DNA of 64,000 nt from Pseudomonas sp. LS.1a (GTDB lineage Bacteria > Pseudomonadota > Gammaproteobacteria > Pseudomonadales > Pseudomonadaceae): NCBI RefSeq assembly GCF_022533585.1, contig NZ_CP092827.1:3822001-3886000 (forward strand). Reading direction: 5' to 3'. The translations under genes and the position numbers were made by a program. A model generated the notes under the pieces. That model had not been told where the DNA came from and ran no database searches. It saw nothing but the letters and a program-made list of their open reading frames with translations. Below are positions 44,737 through 54,792 of this stretch, in pieces. How positions within the stretch are numbered: position 1 is the first letter of the stretch; each line of letters begins with the position of its first letter.

Positions 44737-45039
44737 TTACAAGCCCAGTTCTGCGGGAGTGAGCATGTCGGACTCGAAGGCAATCCAGCCGCCTTCGAGT
44801 TCGGCGTGGCCGTTGACGATCGGGCCGTAGTAGGTCAGGCCGTTTTCCAGGGTCACGCAGATGTGCGTGGCGTTCTTTTCAGGGGCCGCGAGCGTACCGA
44901 CGAAATGCACCTTTTTCAGGGTTTCGGTCACCGCTTCCAGGCCAACGCGCATGTTGGGGTTTTCCGAGGCCTCGGTGTCGCCGCCACGGTCTTCGGCGCT
45001 GATGGTGATGGTGGCGATGTACGGGTACTTGGTGCTCAA
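44737..45039 (-). CDS. Small conserved-looking protein of unknown function
   Basis: 100 residues, acidic, no signal peptide or membrane segment. It reads as a compact beta-rich domain (YIATITISAEDRGGDTEASE, HICVTLENGLTYYGPIVNGH). The start is a TTG at 45037-45039 with GAGGTAA upstream on the minus strand. It is convergent with the aminotransferase gene, three bases apart. I do not recognise the family. Confidence 0.65.
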   Translation of the reverse strand: MSTKYPYIATITISAEDRGGDTEASENPNMRVGLEAVTETLKKVHFVGTLAAPEKNATHICVTLENGLTYYGPIVNGHAELEGGWIAFESDMLTPAELGL

Positions 45040-45110
45040 GCGGGGTTACCTCAGTGGGTGTGTAGGCGTATGGGCGCGTAGAGTACGGCAGGTGGTCTCT
45101 ATTGTCTCTA

Positions 45111-45195
45111 CTGGCCTCTTCGCGGGTAAACCCGCTCCCACAGGGACCGCATGCGCAGTACCTGTGGGAGCGGGTTTACCCGCGAAGAGGCCGGG
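45111..45195. repeat. Inverted REP pair
   Basis: Two near-perfect REP units at 45111-45145 and 45160-45195 in opposite orientation (GCGGGTAAACCCGC core), the canonical P. putida form. They lie in the gap between two divergent small genes. Confidence 0.92.
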
Positions 45196-45271
45196 CCTGC
45201 AAAAGGTGATCTGAAAGGCCCGATCTGTTAGGGTGCCCGCCGATGCAAGCCACACCACACGAGGATCCCGA

Positions 45272-45697
45272 GTGAGCGCCGAAGAACCCCTGATCGCCGA
45301 CCTGTTCGAAGTCGACAAACGCCTGTCCCTCAAGCCCGTGGTGGACTTCAACAGCTACCTGCGCAACGCCTTCGGCGAAGGCCCGTGCCGTTGCCACCGC
45401 TGCACCGAAGGTGGCGACCAAAGCACCTACAGCCACGCCCACACCTTCACCTTCGACGGCCGCCAATGGCACCGCCGCTTCGCCAGCACCTCCGGCAGCG
45501 ACGTCGCCCAGGCCCTGAAAAAAGCCTGGCTGTCGTACACCAAGGCCGATCTCAACCTGGTGGGTGCACTGGACCTGGCCACCCTCAAGACCTTCACCGA
45601 AGCCGCCCTGCACACGCGCCTGCTGGCCCTGCTGCCCGCCAGCGGCCTGGCCCGCGAAGTGGACGGCCAGTGGATGCTGCAAGCCCAGGCCGACTGA
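45272..45697 (+). CDS. Unknown small protein with a CxCxxC cluster
   Basis: 141 residues from a GTG (45272-45274) with GAGG upstream. GPCRCHRCTEGGDQSTYSHAH near residue 37 has closely spaced Cys and His residues that could bind zinc; the rest is predicted soluble and helical (GSDVAQALKKAWLSYTKADL). It lies 73 bp upstream of the EF-G2 gene on the same strand and may share its transcript. The family is not recognised. Confidence 0.65.
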   Translation: MSAEEPLIADLFEVDKRLSLKPVVDFNSYLRNAFGEGPCRCHRCTEGGDQSTYSHAHTFTFDGRQWHRRFASTSGSDVAQALKKAWLSYTKADLNLVGALDLATLKTFTEAALHTRLLALLPASGLAREVDGQWMLQAQAD

Positions 45698-45770
45698 CGG
45701 TCAGGCGGCAGGGCAGGATTCTCCCGGTCTGCTACCGTGGGAGAATCCGCTCATCCACAGGTAGTCCGCC

Positions 45771-47882
45771 ATGGCCCGCACAACGCCCATCGAGCTGTAC
45801 CGCAATATCGGCATCGTCGCCCACGTGGATGCCGGCAAGACCACGACCACCGAGCGGATCCTGTTCTACACCGGGGTCAACCACAAGATGGGCGAAGTGC
45901 ACGATGGTGCCGCGACCATGGACTGGATGGCCCAGGAGCAGGAGCGCGGCATCACCATTACCTCGGCGGCGACCACCGCCTTCTGGCAGGGCTCGACCAA
46001 GCAGTTCGCCCACAAGTATCGCTTCAACATCATCGACACCCCCGGCCACGTCGACTTCACCATCGAGGTGGAGCGCTCGCTGCGCGTGCTCGATGGCGCG
46101 GTGGTGGTATTCAGCGGCGCGGACGGGGTCGAACCACAGTCCGAGACCGTTTGGCGCCAGGCCAACAAGTACCACGTGCCACGCCTGGCCTACATCAACA
46201 AGATGGACCGCCAGGGCGCTGACTTCCTGCGCGTGGTCAGGCAGATCGACCAACGCCTGGGCCACCACCCGGTACCCATCCAGCTGGCCATCGGCAGCGA
46301 AGAAAACTTTGTCGGCCAGATCGACCTGGTGAAGATGAAGGCCATCTACTGGAACGACGCGGATCAGGGCACCAGCTATCGCGAGGAAGACATCCCCGCC
46401 GAACTGCAGGCACTGGCCGACGAATGGCGCGCGCACATGGTCGAGGCCGCAGCCGAGGCCGATGACGAACTGCTCACCAAGTTTCTCGAAGGCGAAGCGT
46501 TAAGCATCGAAGAGATCAAGGCCGGCCTGCGCAAACGCACCCTGAACAACGAGATCGTGCCGACCATCCTCGGCTCGTCGTTCAAGAACAAGGGCGTACC
46601 GCTGATGCTCGACGCGGTCATCGACTACCTGCCCGCGCCTTCGGAAATCCCCGCCATCAAGGGCACCGACCCGGATGACGAAGAGAAGCACCTGGAGCGC
46701 CACGCCGACGACAGCGAGCCGTTCTCGGCCCTGGCGTTCAAGATCGCCACCGACCCGTTCGTCGGCACCCTGACCTTCGCCCGGGTCTATTCCGGCGTGC
46801 TCAGCTCCGGCAACGCGGTGCTCAACTCGGTCAAGGGCAAGAAAGAACGCATCGGCCGCATGGTGCAGATGCATGCCAACCAGCGCGCCGAAATCAAGGA
46901 CGTGTGCGCTGGCGACATCGCCGCGCTGATCGGCATGAAGGACGTGACCACCGGCGACACCCTGTGCGACATGGACAAGCCGATCATCCTCGAACGCATG
47001 GACTTCCCTGACCCGGTCATTTCCGTGGCAGTGGAGCCGAAGACCAAGGCCGACCAGGAAAAAATGGGCATTGCCCTAGGCAAGCTGGCCCAGGAAGACC
47101 CGTCATTCCGTGTGCGCACCGATGAAGAGACTGGCCAGACCATCATCTCGGGCATGGGCGAGTTGCACCTGGACATCATCGTCGACCGCATGCGCCGCGA
47201 GTTCAACGTCGAGGCCAACATCGGCAAGCCACAGGTGGCCTACCGCGAGAAAATCCGCAACACCTGCGAAATCGAGGGCCGCTTCGTCCGCCAGTCCGGC
47301 GGCCGAGGCCAGTACGGCCACTGCTGGATCCGCTTTGCCCCCGGCGACGAGGGCAAGGAAGGCCTGGAGTTCATCAACGAAATCGTCGGCGGCGTGGTAC
47401 CGCGCGAGTACATCCCGGCGATCCAGAAGGGCATCGAGGAGCAGATGAAGAACGGCGTGCTCGCCGGCTACCCACTGATCAACCTGAAGGCGGCGGTGTA
47501 CGACGGCTCGTACCACGATGTCGACTCCAACGAAATGGCCTACAAGATCGCCGCCTCGATGGCCACCAAGCAGCTGTCGCAGAAAGGTGGAGCGGTGTTG
47601 CTGGAGCCGGTGATGAAGGTGGAAGTGGTGACCCCGGAGGAGTACCAGGGTGACATCCTCGGTGATCTGAGCCGGCGCCGCGGGATGATCCAGGATGGTG
47701 ACGAAACGCCGGCCGGCAAGGTGATCCGTGCCGAGGTGCCGCTGGGCGAGATGTTCGGCTACGCCACCTCGATGCGCTCGATGACCCAGGGCCGGGCCAG
47801 CTTCTCGATGGAGTTCACCCGCTATGCCGAGGCGCCGGCGAGTATTGCCGACGCCATCGTCAAGAAGAACCGCGGGGAATAG
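45771..47882 (+). CDS. fusB: Elongation factor G, second copy
   Basis: 703-residue translational GTPase. G1 is AHVDAGKTT at residues 17-25, G2 region [15 protein letters not shown]3 DTPGHVDF, G4 NKMD; domains II-V follow, ending in [19 protein letters not shown]. It is separate from the ribosomal-operon fusA. A second EF-G at this place is seen in P. putida-group chromosomes. EF-G duplicates can divide translocation and ribosome recycling between them; which role this one has cannot be read. Confidence 0.93.
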   Translation: MARTTPIELYRNIGIVAHVDAGKTTTTERILFYTGVNHKMGEVHDGAATMDWMAQEQERGITITSAATTAFWQGSTKQFAHKYRFNIIDTPGHVDFTIEVERSLRVLDGAVVVFSGADGVEPQSETVWRQANKYHVPRLAYINKMDRQGADFLRVVRQIDQRLGHHPVPIQLAIGSEENFVGQIDLVKMKAIYWNDADQGTSYREEDIPAELQALADEWRAHMVEAAAEADDELLTKFLEGEALSIEEIKAGLRKRTLNNEIVPTILGSSFKNKGVPLMLDAVIDYLPAPSEIPAIKGTDPDDEEKHLERHADDSEPFSALAFKIATDPFVGTLTFARVYSGVLSSGNAVLNSVKGKKERIGRMVQMHANQRAEIKDVCAGDIAALIGMKDVTTGDTLCDMDKPIILERMDFPDPVISVAVEPKTKADQEKMGIALGKLAQEDPSFRVRTDEETGQTIISGMGELHLDIIVDRMRREFNVEANIGKPQVAYREKIRNTCEIEGRFVRQSGGRGQYGHCWIRFAPGDEGKEGLEFINEIVGGVVPREYIPAIQKGIEEQMKNGVLAGYPLINLKAAVYDGSYHDVDSNEMAYKIAASMATKQLSQKGGAVLLEPVMKVEVVTPEEYQGDILGDLSRRRGMIQDGDETPAGKVIRAEVPLGEMFGYATSMRSMTQGRASFSMEFTRYAEAPASIADAIVKKNRGE

Positions 47883-47890
47883 TTCATTCG

Positions 47891-47982
47891 CCTGTACCGG
47901 CCTCTTCGCGGCTAAAGCCGCTCCCACAGGGAATGCATAACCCCTGCGGGAGCGGCTTTAGCCGCGAAGAAGCCGGTACAGG
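47891..47982. repeat. Long inverted REP pair between EF-G2 and the SulP gene
   Basis: 47891-47931 and 47941-47982 are almost exact inverted copies, including the CCTGTACCGG/CCGGTACAGG ends, with only about ten bases between. The pair forms a stem of about 40 bp and most likely acts as a terminator for the two convergent genes. Confidence 0.93.
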
Positions 47983-47994
47983 CAACAACCACTC

Positions 47995-49437
47995 TCAGTG
48001 CTGCTCACCAGCCCGCTTCAGCAATTTCTTGCAGCGCTCCGACAGATGCACCACCCGCAATTGCTTGCCCGCCCTGGCATACCGCTCCCGCAAGGTCTTC
48101 AACGCGGCAATCGCCGAATAATCGACAAAGCTCAAATGCTGGCAATCCAGGGTCACCTTGGCCGGGTCGTTAGCCGGATCGAACTGGTTCAGGAACGGCG
48201 TGGTCGAGGCAAAGAACAGCGTGCCATGCACCTGATAACGCTTGCCCCCTTCCCCGTCCTCATGGCTGTCGGCATACAGCTCGCGCGCATGCTGCCAGGC
48301 AAAGTTCACCGCCGCGATGACGACACCGAACAACACCGCCACTGCCAAGTCGGTAAGCACCGTTACCACGGTCACGGCAATGATCGCCAGCACATCGCTC
48401 AGCGGCACCTTGTGCAGCACACGCAACGACGCCCAGGCAAAGGTCTGCTGCGCCACCACGAACATCACCCCGACCAGTGCCGCGAGCGGAATACGCTCGA
48501 TCAGCGGCGAAAGGAACAACACGAACAGCAGGACCATCACTCCGGCCACCACGCCCGACAGCCGGCCACGGCCATTGGAACTGAGGTTGATCACCGTCTG
48601 GCCGATCATCGCACAACCACCCATGCCACCGCACAGGCCGGAAACCATATTGGCCGCGCCCAGTGCCACGCACTCGCGGTCCGGGTAGCCACGGCTTTCG
48701 GTGATTTCATCGGTCAGGTTGAGCGTAAGCAGGGTTTCCAGCAGGCCGACCATGGCCATCAGCACCGCGTAAGGGACGATGATCTTCAGGGTTTCAAGAT
48801 TCCACGGTACGTCCGGCAGCGCCAGGTGCGGCAGGCCACCGGCGATGTTCGCCATATCGCCCAGGGTGCGAGTGGGCAGACCCAGCAGGTACACCAGCAC
48901 ACCAACGCTGAGGATCGCCACCAACGCCGGCGGCACCGCACGGGTCAGTTTCGGCAACACATAAACCACCAGCATGGTCAGCGCCACCAGGCCCACCATC
49001 AGGTACAGCGGCGCACCGCTGAGCCAGTGCTCACCCTGCTTGAAATGCTCCAGCTGGGCCAGGGCGATGACAATGGCCAGGCCATTGACGAAGCCGAGCA
49101 TCACCGGGTACGGCACCAACCGCACCAGCTTGCCCAGGCGCAGCAAGCCGAACAGGATCATCACCACGCCCCCCAGCAGCACCGTCGCCAGCAGGTACTG
49201 CGCACCGTGCTGCACCACCAGCGCGACGATCACCACCGCCATCGAGCCGGCAGCGCCGGAAATCATCCCCGGCCGGCCACCGAACAGCGCCGTCAGGGTG
49301 CAGATGATGAAGGCGCCATACAGACCCATCAGCGGGTTCAGGTGAGCCACCAGGGCAAAGGCGATGCACTCGGGCACCAGGGCGAACGAGGTGGTCAGGC
49401 CGGCGAGCAGGTCGGCGCGGAGTCGGGCGGGTTTCAT
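47995..49437 (-). CDS. SulP family anion transporter with C-terminal STAS domain
   Basis: 480 residues from ATG 49435-49437 (MKPARLRADLLAGLTTSFAL), with AGGA upstream. About ten to twelve membrane helices carry SulP landmarks (ALVPECIAFALVA, GAAGSMAVVIVALV, NMVSGLCGGMGGCAMIGQT). The C-terminus is a STAS domain (KVTLDCQHLSFVDYSAIAALKTL). The family moves sulfate, bicarbonate or other anions. It lies outside the organosulfur cluster, so a sulfate role is only one option. Confidence 0.88.
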   Translation of the reverse strand: MKPARLRADLLAGLTTSFALVPECIAFALVAHLNPLMGLYGAFIICTLTALFGGRPGMISGAAGSMAVVIVALVVQHGAQYLLATVLLGGVVMILFGLLRLGKLVRLVPYPVMLGFVNGLAIVIALAQLEHFKQGEHWLSGAPLYLMVGLVALTMLVVYVLPKLTRAVPPALVAILSVGVLVYLLGLPTRTLGDMANIAGGLPHLALPDVPWNLETLKIIVPYAVLMAMVGLLETLLTLNLTDEITESRGYPDRECVALGAANMVSGLCGGMGGCAMIGQTVINLSSNGRGRLSGVVAGVMVLLFVLFLSPLIERIPLAALVGVMFVVAQQTFAWASLRVLHKVPLSDVLAIIAVTVVTVLTDLAVAVLFGVVIAAVNFAWQHARELYADSHEDGEGGKRYQVHGTLFFASTTPFLNQFDPANDPAKVTLDCQHLSFVDYSAIAALKTLRERYARAGKQLRVVHLSERCKKLLKRAGEQH

Positions 49438-49601
49438 GAGCATCCTGTGAGGCGGTCCGGGCGGACGGTACAAAAACAAGGGGCGCGATGTTACGGAATT
49501 TGTCTGACAGCGGCCACCGCTCAAGGGGTTCTATAACGTGAAACCAGCAGAAGCCAGGCAAATTTGCCATCATGAACATTCCACCTGCGGAGATCATGGA
49601 C

Positions 49602-50336
49602 ATGCCGCTACGCCCCCTTCTCGCCTCCCTGCTGCTGGTCGCCAGCCTTACCGCCCAGGCCGCCACCGAGGTCGTACCGCTACAACACCGCAGCAGCGCC
49701 GAACTGCTGCCCGCCGCCCAGGCGTTCATCGGCAAGGACGGCACGGTCAGCGCCTTCGAGAACAAGCTGATCGTCAACGCCAGTGCCGAGCGCATCGACG
49801 ACCTGCGCGCCTTGCTGCAACAGCTGGACACCGCGCCCAAGCGCCTGCTGATCAGCGTCGACAACAACGACAGCAACTTCCAGGACAACCGTGGCAACGC
49901 GCGTGTCATCCACTACGGCACCAGTAACCGTGACGGCGGCATGCAGCAGATCCAGGCCAGCGAAGGCCAGCCGGCACTGATCCAGATAGGCCAGAGCATC
50001 CCGATCACCAGCACCAGCACCGACGGCTACGGGCGCATCCAGAGCAACACCGAATACCGCAACGTGACCCAGGGTTTCTACGTCACCCCAAGCCTGAGTG
50101 GCGATATGGTTCGTCTGCAAATAAGCACCAATAATGACCGCATCAGCCATGAACGTGCAGATGTAGTGAATGTGCAAAGCACCGACACGACGGTCACCGG
50201 CAAGCTCGGCGAATGGATCACACTGGCCGGGCACAATCAGCAGAGCCAAGCCGATCGCAGCACATCAAGCCTCAGTTACAGCACCCAGCGCGGTGAAAAC
50301 ATGACTTTACGTGTCAAAGTCGACCTTCTCGACTGA
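49602..50336 (+). CDS. Small secretin-domain protein
   Basis: 244 residues from MPLRPLLASLLLVASLTAQAA, a Sec signal peptide. Next comes an N0/N1-like secretin region (TEVVPLQHRSSAELLPAAQAF, NKLIVNASAERIDDLRALLQQLDTAPK) and then a shortened secretin core (NVTQGFYVTPSLSGDMVRLQ, GKLGEWITLAGH). It is much shorter than GspD/PilQ and no secretion or pilus genes are nearby. It may be an orphan outer-membrane or periplasmic protein. GGAG lies nine bases before the chosen ATG. Confidence 0.7.
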   Translation: MPLRPLLASLLLVASLTAQAATEVVPLQHRSSAELLPAAQAFIGKDGTVSAFENKLIVNASAERIDDLRALLQQLDTAPKRLLISVDNNDSNFQDNRGNARVIHYGTSNRDGGMQQIQASEGQPALIQIGQSIPITSTSTDGYGRIQSNTEYRNVTQGFYVTPSLSGDMVRLQISTNNDRISHERADVVNVQSTDTTVTGKLGEWITLAGHNQQSQADRSTSSLSYSTQRGENMTLRVKVDLLD

Positions 50337-50435
50337 TCCCAGGCAATTCAAGGCCTCGACCAAAGGCCTTGAAACTGACTGCCAGGTCGCATTAGACCAA
50401 AGATGTAGTAAGAGAAAAAAACCACTACAAAACAT

Positions 50436-50465
50436 TTGACAGGGTCTTTTTCCCAAGGGCATGAT
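50436..50465 (+). promoter_or_regulatory. Possible sigma-70 promoter of the isocitrate lyase gene
   Basis: TTGACA at 50436-50441 and CATGAT at 50460-50465, 18 bp apart. The -35 is perfect and the -10 has four of six matches. It would give a leader of over 350 nt. Confidence 0.4.
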
Positions 50466-50487
50466 GGCCTCGCTCCCGCTAATCAGG

Positions 50488-50540
50488 GGCCCTGGCAAGG
50501 GCCTTCGAGGCGTGCTCCTCCCACCCCTGGAGGCGCCTCG
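50488..50540 (+). other. Two adjacent hairpins in the long aceA leader
   Basis: Within the 489-bp gap before aceA, GGCCC/GGGCC (50488-50503) and a longer stem CGAGGCG/CGCCTCG with inner CTCC/GGAG (50506-50540) lie next to each other just downstream of the possible promoter. No T-run follows, so they are not plain terminators; they may be leader RNA structure. I see nothing else identifiable in the rest of the gap except GAGG nine bases before the aceA ATG. Confidence 0.4.
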
Positions 50541-50825
50541 TGTCTATACGGCCCACAAGGCGGTTCGACGGGATTGCGACTGCAACGAAGAAGTTGTCCC
50601 GAGGGACGGAAGCGCATCACCGCAGTACTGGCAATCGCGTAGCACCGCAGCAAGGCAACCACGAGCCAACCTGCCGGAGCACCCTTTCGCCTGGCCTGCA
50701 CACCCTTCCCCTTCGAGCCTTCGCGTTCGCCGCCGCACTCCTGCGAACAGGACAGCCGCCAGCTCCTGATCTGCTCCGAGCATCAGCACAATTACCCCAA
50801 GATCGATGCGACGAGGTTTATTTCC

Positions 50826-52151
<1,326 letters not shown>

Positions 52152-52170
52152 TAGTGGGTTGCTGTTGAAG

Positions 52171-52207
52171 AAAGGCCCGGGGTTTGTGAAAGCCCTGGGC
52201 CTTTTTG
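52171..52207 (+). terminator. Intrinsic terminator of aceA
   Basis: AAAGGCCCGGGG and GCCCTGGGCCTTTTT form a GC-rich stem followed by five T, 19 bp after the aceA stop. Confidence 0.9.
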
Positions 52208-52243
52208 CATGGGTTCAAATAGCAGCCTGTGACTGGAACAACC

Positions 52244-52507
52244 TCAATGCTTCATGCCCAGCTCTGCGTCATCCATCAGCGCCTTGGCCATGGCGCTGAG
52301 GTAATGGGCAGCCCAGATCATCATCGGTTTCTCGTCCATCAGGCCGGTGATGGTCAGTTCGCGCACATAGCCCATCAGCTCCGAGGACTGCTCGCGGGCA
52401 TCCCGACAAGGAATGCCGGGCTCGATGCGGAACAGTGGGTGAGTACCGTTTTCACCTTGGAAGAAGGTGGTTTTGCCGACGGTGAACTGGGTGTCTTCTG
52501 TTGTCAT
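52244..52507 (-). CDS. DUF3077-type small protein
   Basis: 87 residues. LFRIEPGIPCRDAREQSSELMGYVRELTITG matches the form of the small Pseudomonas DUF3077 proteins (F-x-V-x-x-G-I-P-x-x-D-A-x-E-Q). No signal or membrane segment. Function unknown. The ATG is preceded by GGGGA. A REP pair separates it from another small gene upstream. Confidence 0.72.
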   Translation of the reverse strand: MTTEDTQFTVGKTTFFQGENGTHPLFRIEPGIPCRDAREQSSELMGYVRELTITGLMDEKPMMIWAAHYLSAMAKALMDDAELGMKH

Positions 52508-52534
52508 TGTTCATTCCCCTGAAAATTCTCTACT

Positions 52535-52636
52535 GCCTGGGCCGGCCCTTTCGCGGGTAAACCCGCTCCCACAGGTGCTGTGCAAGTCTTGGCGCTTGTG
52601 ATGAACCTGTGGGAGCGGGTTTACCCGCGAAGAGGC
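52535..52636. repeat. Inverted REP pair
   Basis: Canonical REP units at 52535-52575 and 52605-52636 in opposite orientation (GCGGGTAAACCCGC core). They lie between two small minus-strand genes. Confidence 0.92.
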
Positions 52637-52652
52637 ACACCCAGACAACACA

Positions 52653-52799
52653 TCAATCAAGCCTTAGTGCAAAGTCCGAGGCCCTGTGTGCATCTGCGCC
52701 TGAACCAATGCCGAAGGCCTGATGCACCACGGTGGCCTGGATCAGGGTGTCTTCGAGGGAATGGGAGTTGCGGGGTGGATCGGGGACAACTTTTAGCAT
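52653..52799 (-). CDS. 48-residue protein, possibly a shortened DUF3077/DUF6124-type gene
   Basis: MLKVVPDPPRNSHSLEDTLI begins like the V-x-PDPP N-termini common in small Pseudomonas proteins of unknown function. The frame ends at TGA 52653-52655, only 17 bp from a REP element, so the C-terminus may have been cut off by a REP insertion. AGGAG lies seven bases before the ATG (52797-52799), which is good evidence for translation. The leader can fold into an elaborate structure (52809-52895). Confidence 0.5.
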   Translation of the reverse strand: MLKVVPDPPRNSHSLEDTLIQATVVHQAFGIGSGADAHRASDFALRLD

Positions 52800-52808
52800 G
52801 ACTCGCTC

Positions 52809-52895
52809 CTTTCTTTCCTGTTTGGCTGCCATCCGCCCGCTGTCAAACGGTTAGGTGGCAGCTATGCGCGGGTTGACAGACCGGTGGAAAGAAAG
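52809..52895 (-). other. Nested, interleaved inverted repeats: possible leader RNA pseudoknot
   Basis: Outer arms CTTTCTTTCC (52809-52818) and GGAAAGAAAG (52886-52895) enclose two interleaved pairs: GCTGCCA (52825-52831) with TGGCAGC (52856-52862), and CTGTCAA (52840-52846) with TTGACAG (52873-52879). On the minus strand this is the leader of the 48-residue gene, and the outer stem abuts its AGGAG. The interleaving allows a pseudoknot or two alternative folds. Confidence 0.4.
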
Positions 52896-53323
52896 AAAGA
52901 CCGGCGCACGCGAACGTGCCCACACGCACAGCTGCCATTGAGGCAAAGCGAGTGCACCTTCTTTCAATTCCGGCCTGTCAAAGCCGTGTCGTTGATGTGC
53001 AACGACTCGCCGAGACTAGAGCGCTGCCACAGCAGCCGCAACGGAAAAAAGGCGGCAAGAGTATGTTTGGGAAATGGCCTACATGGAAGGGGTTAAATCC
53101 GACATTTCAGGTGTTCTGCGCCCGATTGCGTCAGGGCGGCCAGGTGCCTGCCTTGGTTTTTGCGGTGCTGCTCAAATCGAGCGCCGCGCGGGCGGCGCTC
53201 GATCTCACAGGCGCCACATTCCTCTCGCCATACCCATGCCAGCCCTCACACAACCCCGACGCATCACCAACAAACCCCACAATCAGGTCTATGCTTGTGG
53301 CAGCCCAGCAGCAAGGACCGCCC
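52896..53323. other. Intergenic stretch with one REP-like palindrome
   Basis: The only clear element is a 28-bp palindrome at 53176-53203 (ATCGAGCGCCGC/GCGGCGCTCGAT), resembling another short dispersed repeat of P. putida genomes. A plus-strand frame from about 53063 continues into the YhhN gene, but its sequence does not look like protein. I see no RNA gene. Confidence 0.4.
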
Positions 53324-53986
53324 ATGCCCCGCCCGAGCCACCTGACCACAATCGCCCTGGCCGCCGCTGCCCTCTATATATATGCACTGGCCAGCGACAA
53401 CACCCTGCTCGCCCTGCTGGCCAAACCGATACCCGTACTGGCCCTGATCGCCTGGCTGCGCAGCGCCCCAGCCTCGCCCTATCGCAAGTGGATCTCGATC
53501 GGCCTGGCGTTCTCGGTACTCGGCGACATCCTGCTGGCCATCCCCGCCGACCTGTTCGTGTTCGGCCTGGTCGCATTCCTTTGTGCCCACCTGGCCTACC
53601 TGCGCGCCTATTGCGGCCAAACATTGCACCCCGCCCTACCCGCACTCCTGTTCAGCGCCCTCACCGGCATCACCCTGTTCGGCGTACTCGCCAGCCACGG
53701 TCTCGGCCCGCTGCTGATCCCGGTCGCAGTGTACGCCCTGGCAATCAGTGCCATGCTCTGGCGCGCACTGGCCTGTGGCAGCCTGGCCGCGCTCGGTGCC
53801 GGCCTGTTCGTATTCTCCGACAGCCTGATCGGCATCGACCGCTTCGTCAGCCCCTTCGCCGCCGCGCCGTACCTGATCATCCTCACCTACTGGCTCGGCC
53901 AGTGGGCGATCACTTCATCTGCCAGTCATCGCTCAATCGATAAAGTATTGACCCAGAGCGGTGCGAGCGGTGTCGGGAGGTGCTAG
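53324..53986 (+). CDS. YhhN family membrane protein (lysoplasmalogenase-like)
   Basis: 220 residues in about eight hydrophobic helices. KPIPVLALIAWLR, GLAFSVLGDILLAIP and GAGLFVFSDSLIGIDRF carry the conserved Asp residues of the YhhN/TMEM86 family, whose animal member cleaves the vinyl ether bond of lysoplasmalogens. The role in bacteria is uncertain. ATG 53324 was chosen for AAGGA six bases upstream. Confidence 0.82.
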   Translation: MPRPSHLTTIALAAAALYIYALASDNTLLALLAKPIPVLALIAWLRSAPASPYRKWISIGLAFSVLGDILLAIPADLFVFGLVAFLCAHLAYLRAYCGQTLHPALPALLFSALTGITLFGVLASHGLGPLLIPVAVYALAISAMLWRALACGSLAALGAGLFVFSDSLIGIDRFVSPFAAAPYLIILTYWLGQWAITSSASHRSIDKVLTQSGASGVGRC

Positions 53987-54077
53987 AACAGGCGTTTTTC
54001 GCATTTGCAAGTAGAGGAAATCGCCAGATGAACTTTACAAGGCACAGAACAGGGGAAATATCAGGCATCAGGTTAAA

Positions 54078-54092
54078 TGATATCAATTATCA
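54078..54092. promoter_or_regulatory. Fur-box-like sequence upstream of nuo
   Basis: TGATATCAATTATCA matches the 7-1-7 Fur core TGATAATNATTATCA in all but two positions. It lies in the AT-rich 383-bp gap (53987-54369) before nuoA, 278 bp from the start codon. No small gene or known iron-responsive RNA is evident after it. Confidence 0.4.
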
Positions 54093-54228
54093 TTACGAAA
54101 CTTGCAATTCGTTACCCGTCGCAAGAAACATAATTAACAAAACCGCACGCAATGCCCGAATCTCAAGGCTTTCAGCCAGTTACACGCAGGTTTTGTACTT
54201 AATCCTACGAATAAATTTGCGACAGAAA

Positions 54229-54258
54229 TTTTACTTGCACCGGGTTTACCCATAAAAT
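54229..54258 (+). promoter_or_regulatory. nuoA: Possible nuo promoter
   Basis: TAAAAT at 54253-54258 is a good -10 box; the best-placed -35 (TTTTAC, 54229-54234, 18-bp spacer) is weak. The leader would be about 105 nt. The rest of the gap is AT-rich with nothing else I can identify. Confidence 0.35.
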
Positions 54259-54369
54259 CAGCGCGATTGATTCAGCTGCGACATTTGGTCACTGCACGTG
54301 CGACACCAGGTCGCCGCTCTACACTTATTTCAGACTGCAGAGCTGGGTCTCTGTATAAGGATCTCTAGC

Positions 54370-54783
54370 ATGTCCGATTCGGCAGGACTCATCGCCCACA
54401 ACTGGGGCTTTGCCATCTTCCTCCTGGGTGTCGTCGGCCTGTGCGCCTTCATGCTCGGCCTGTCCAGCCTGCTCGGTAGCAAGGCCTGGGGCCGCGCCAA
54501 GAACGAACCCTTCGAATCCGGCATGCTGCCCGTCGGCAGCGCCCGCCTGCGCCTGTCCGCCAAATTCTATCTGGTCGCGATGCTGTTCGTGATCTTCGAT
54601 ATCGAAGCCCTCTTCCTCTTTGCATGGTCTGTGTCCGTCCGCGAAAGCGGCTGGACCGGATTCGTCGAAGCACTCGTTTTCATAGCAATTCTGTTGGCTG
54701 GTCTTGTCTACCTATGGCGCGTCGGGGCACTTGATTGGGCTCCCGAAGGTCGCCGCAAGCGGCAAGCGAAGCTGAAACAATGA
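54370..54783 (+). CDS. nuoA: NADH-quinone oxidoreductase subunit A
   Basis: 137-residue membrane-arm subunit of respiratory complex I with three helices. [43 protein letters not shown] is the conserved core, including the loop between helices 1 and 2 near the quinone site. AAGGA lies eight bases before the ATG. First gene of the operon. Confidence 0.96.
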   Translation: MSDSAGLIAHNWGFAIFLLGVVGLCAFMLGLSSLLGSKAWGRAKNEPFESGMLPVGSARLRLSAKFYLVAMLFVIFDIEALFLFAWSVSVRESGWTGFVEALVFIAILLAGLVYLWRVGALDWAPEGRRKRQAKLKQ

Positions 54784-54792
54784 GGCTTTGGC

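Noticed and set aside
53980..54255. 91-codon plus-strand frame in the gap before nuo
   Set aside because: AT-rich, no ribosome site, overlaps the Fur-like site and promoter region; no protein-like pattern.
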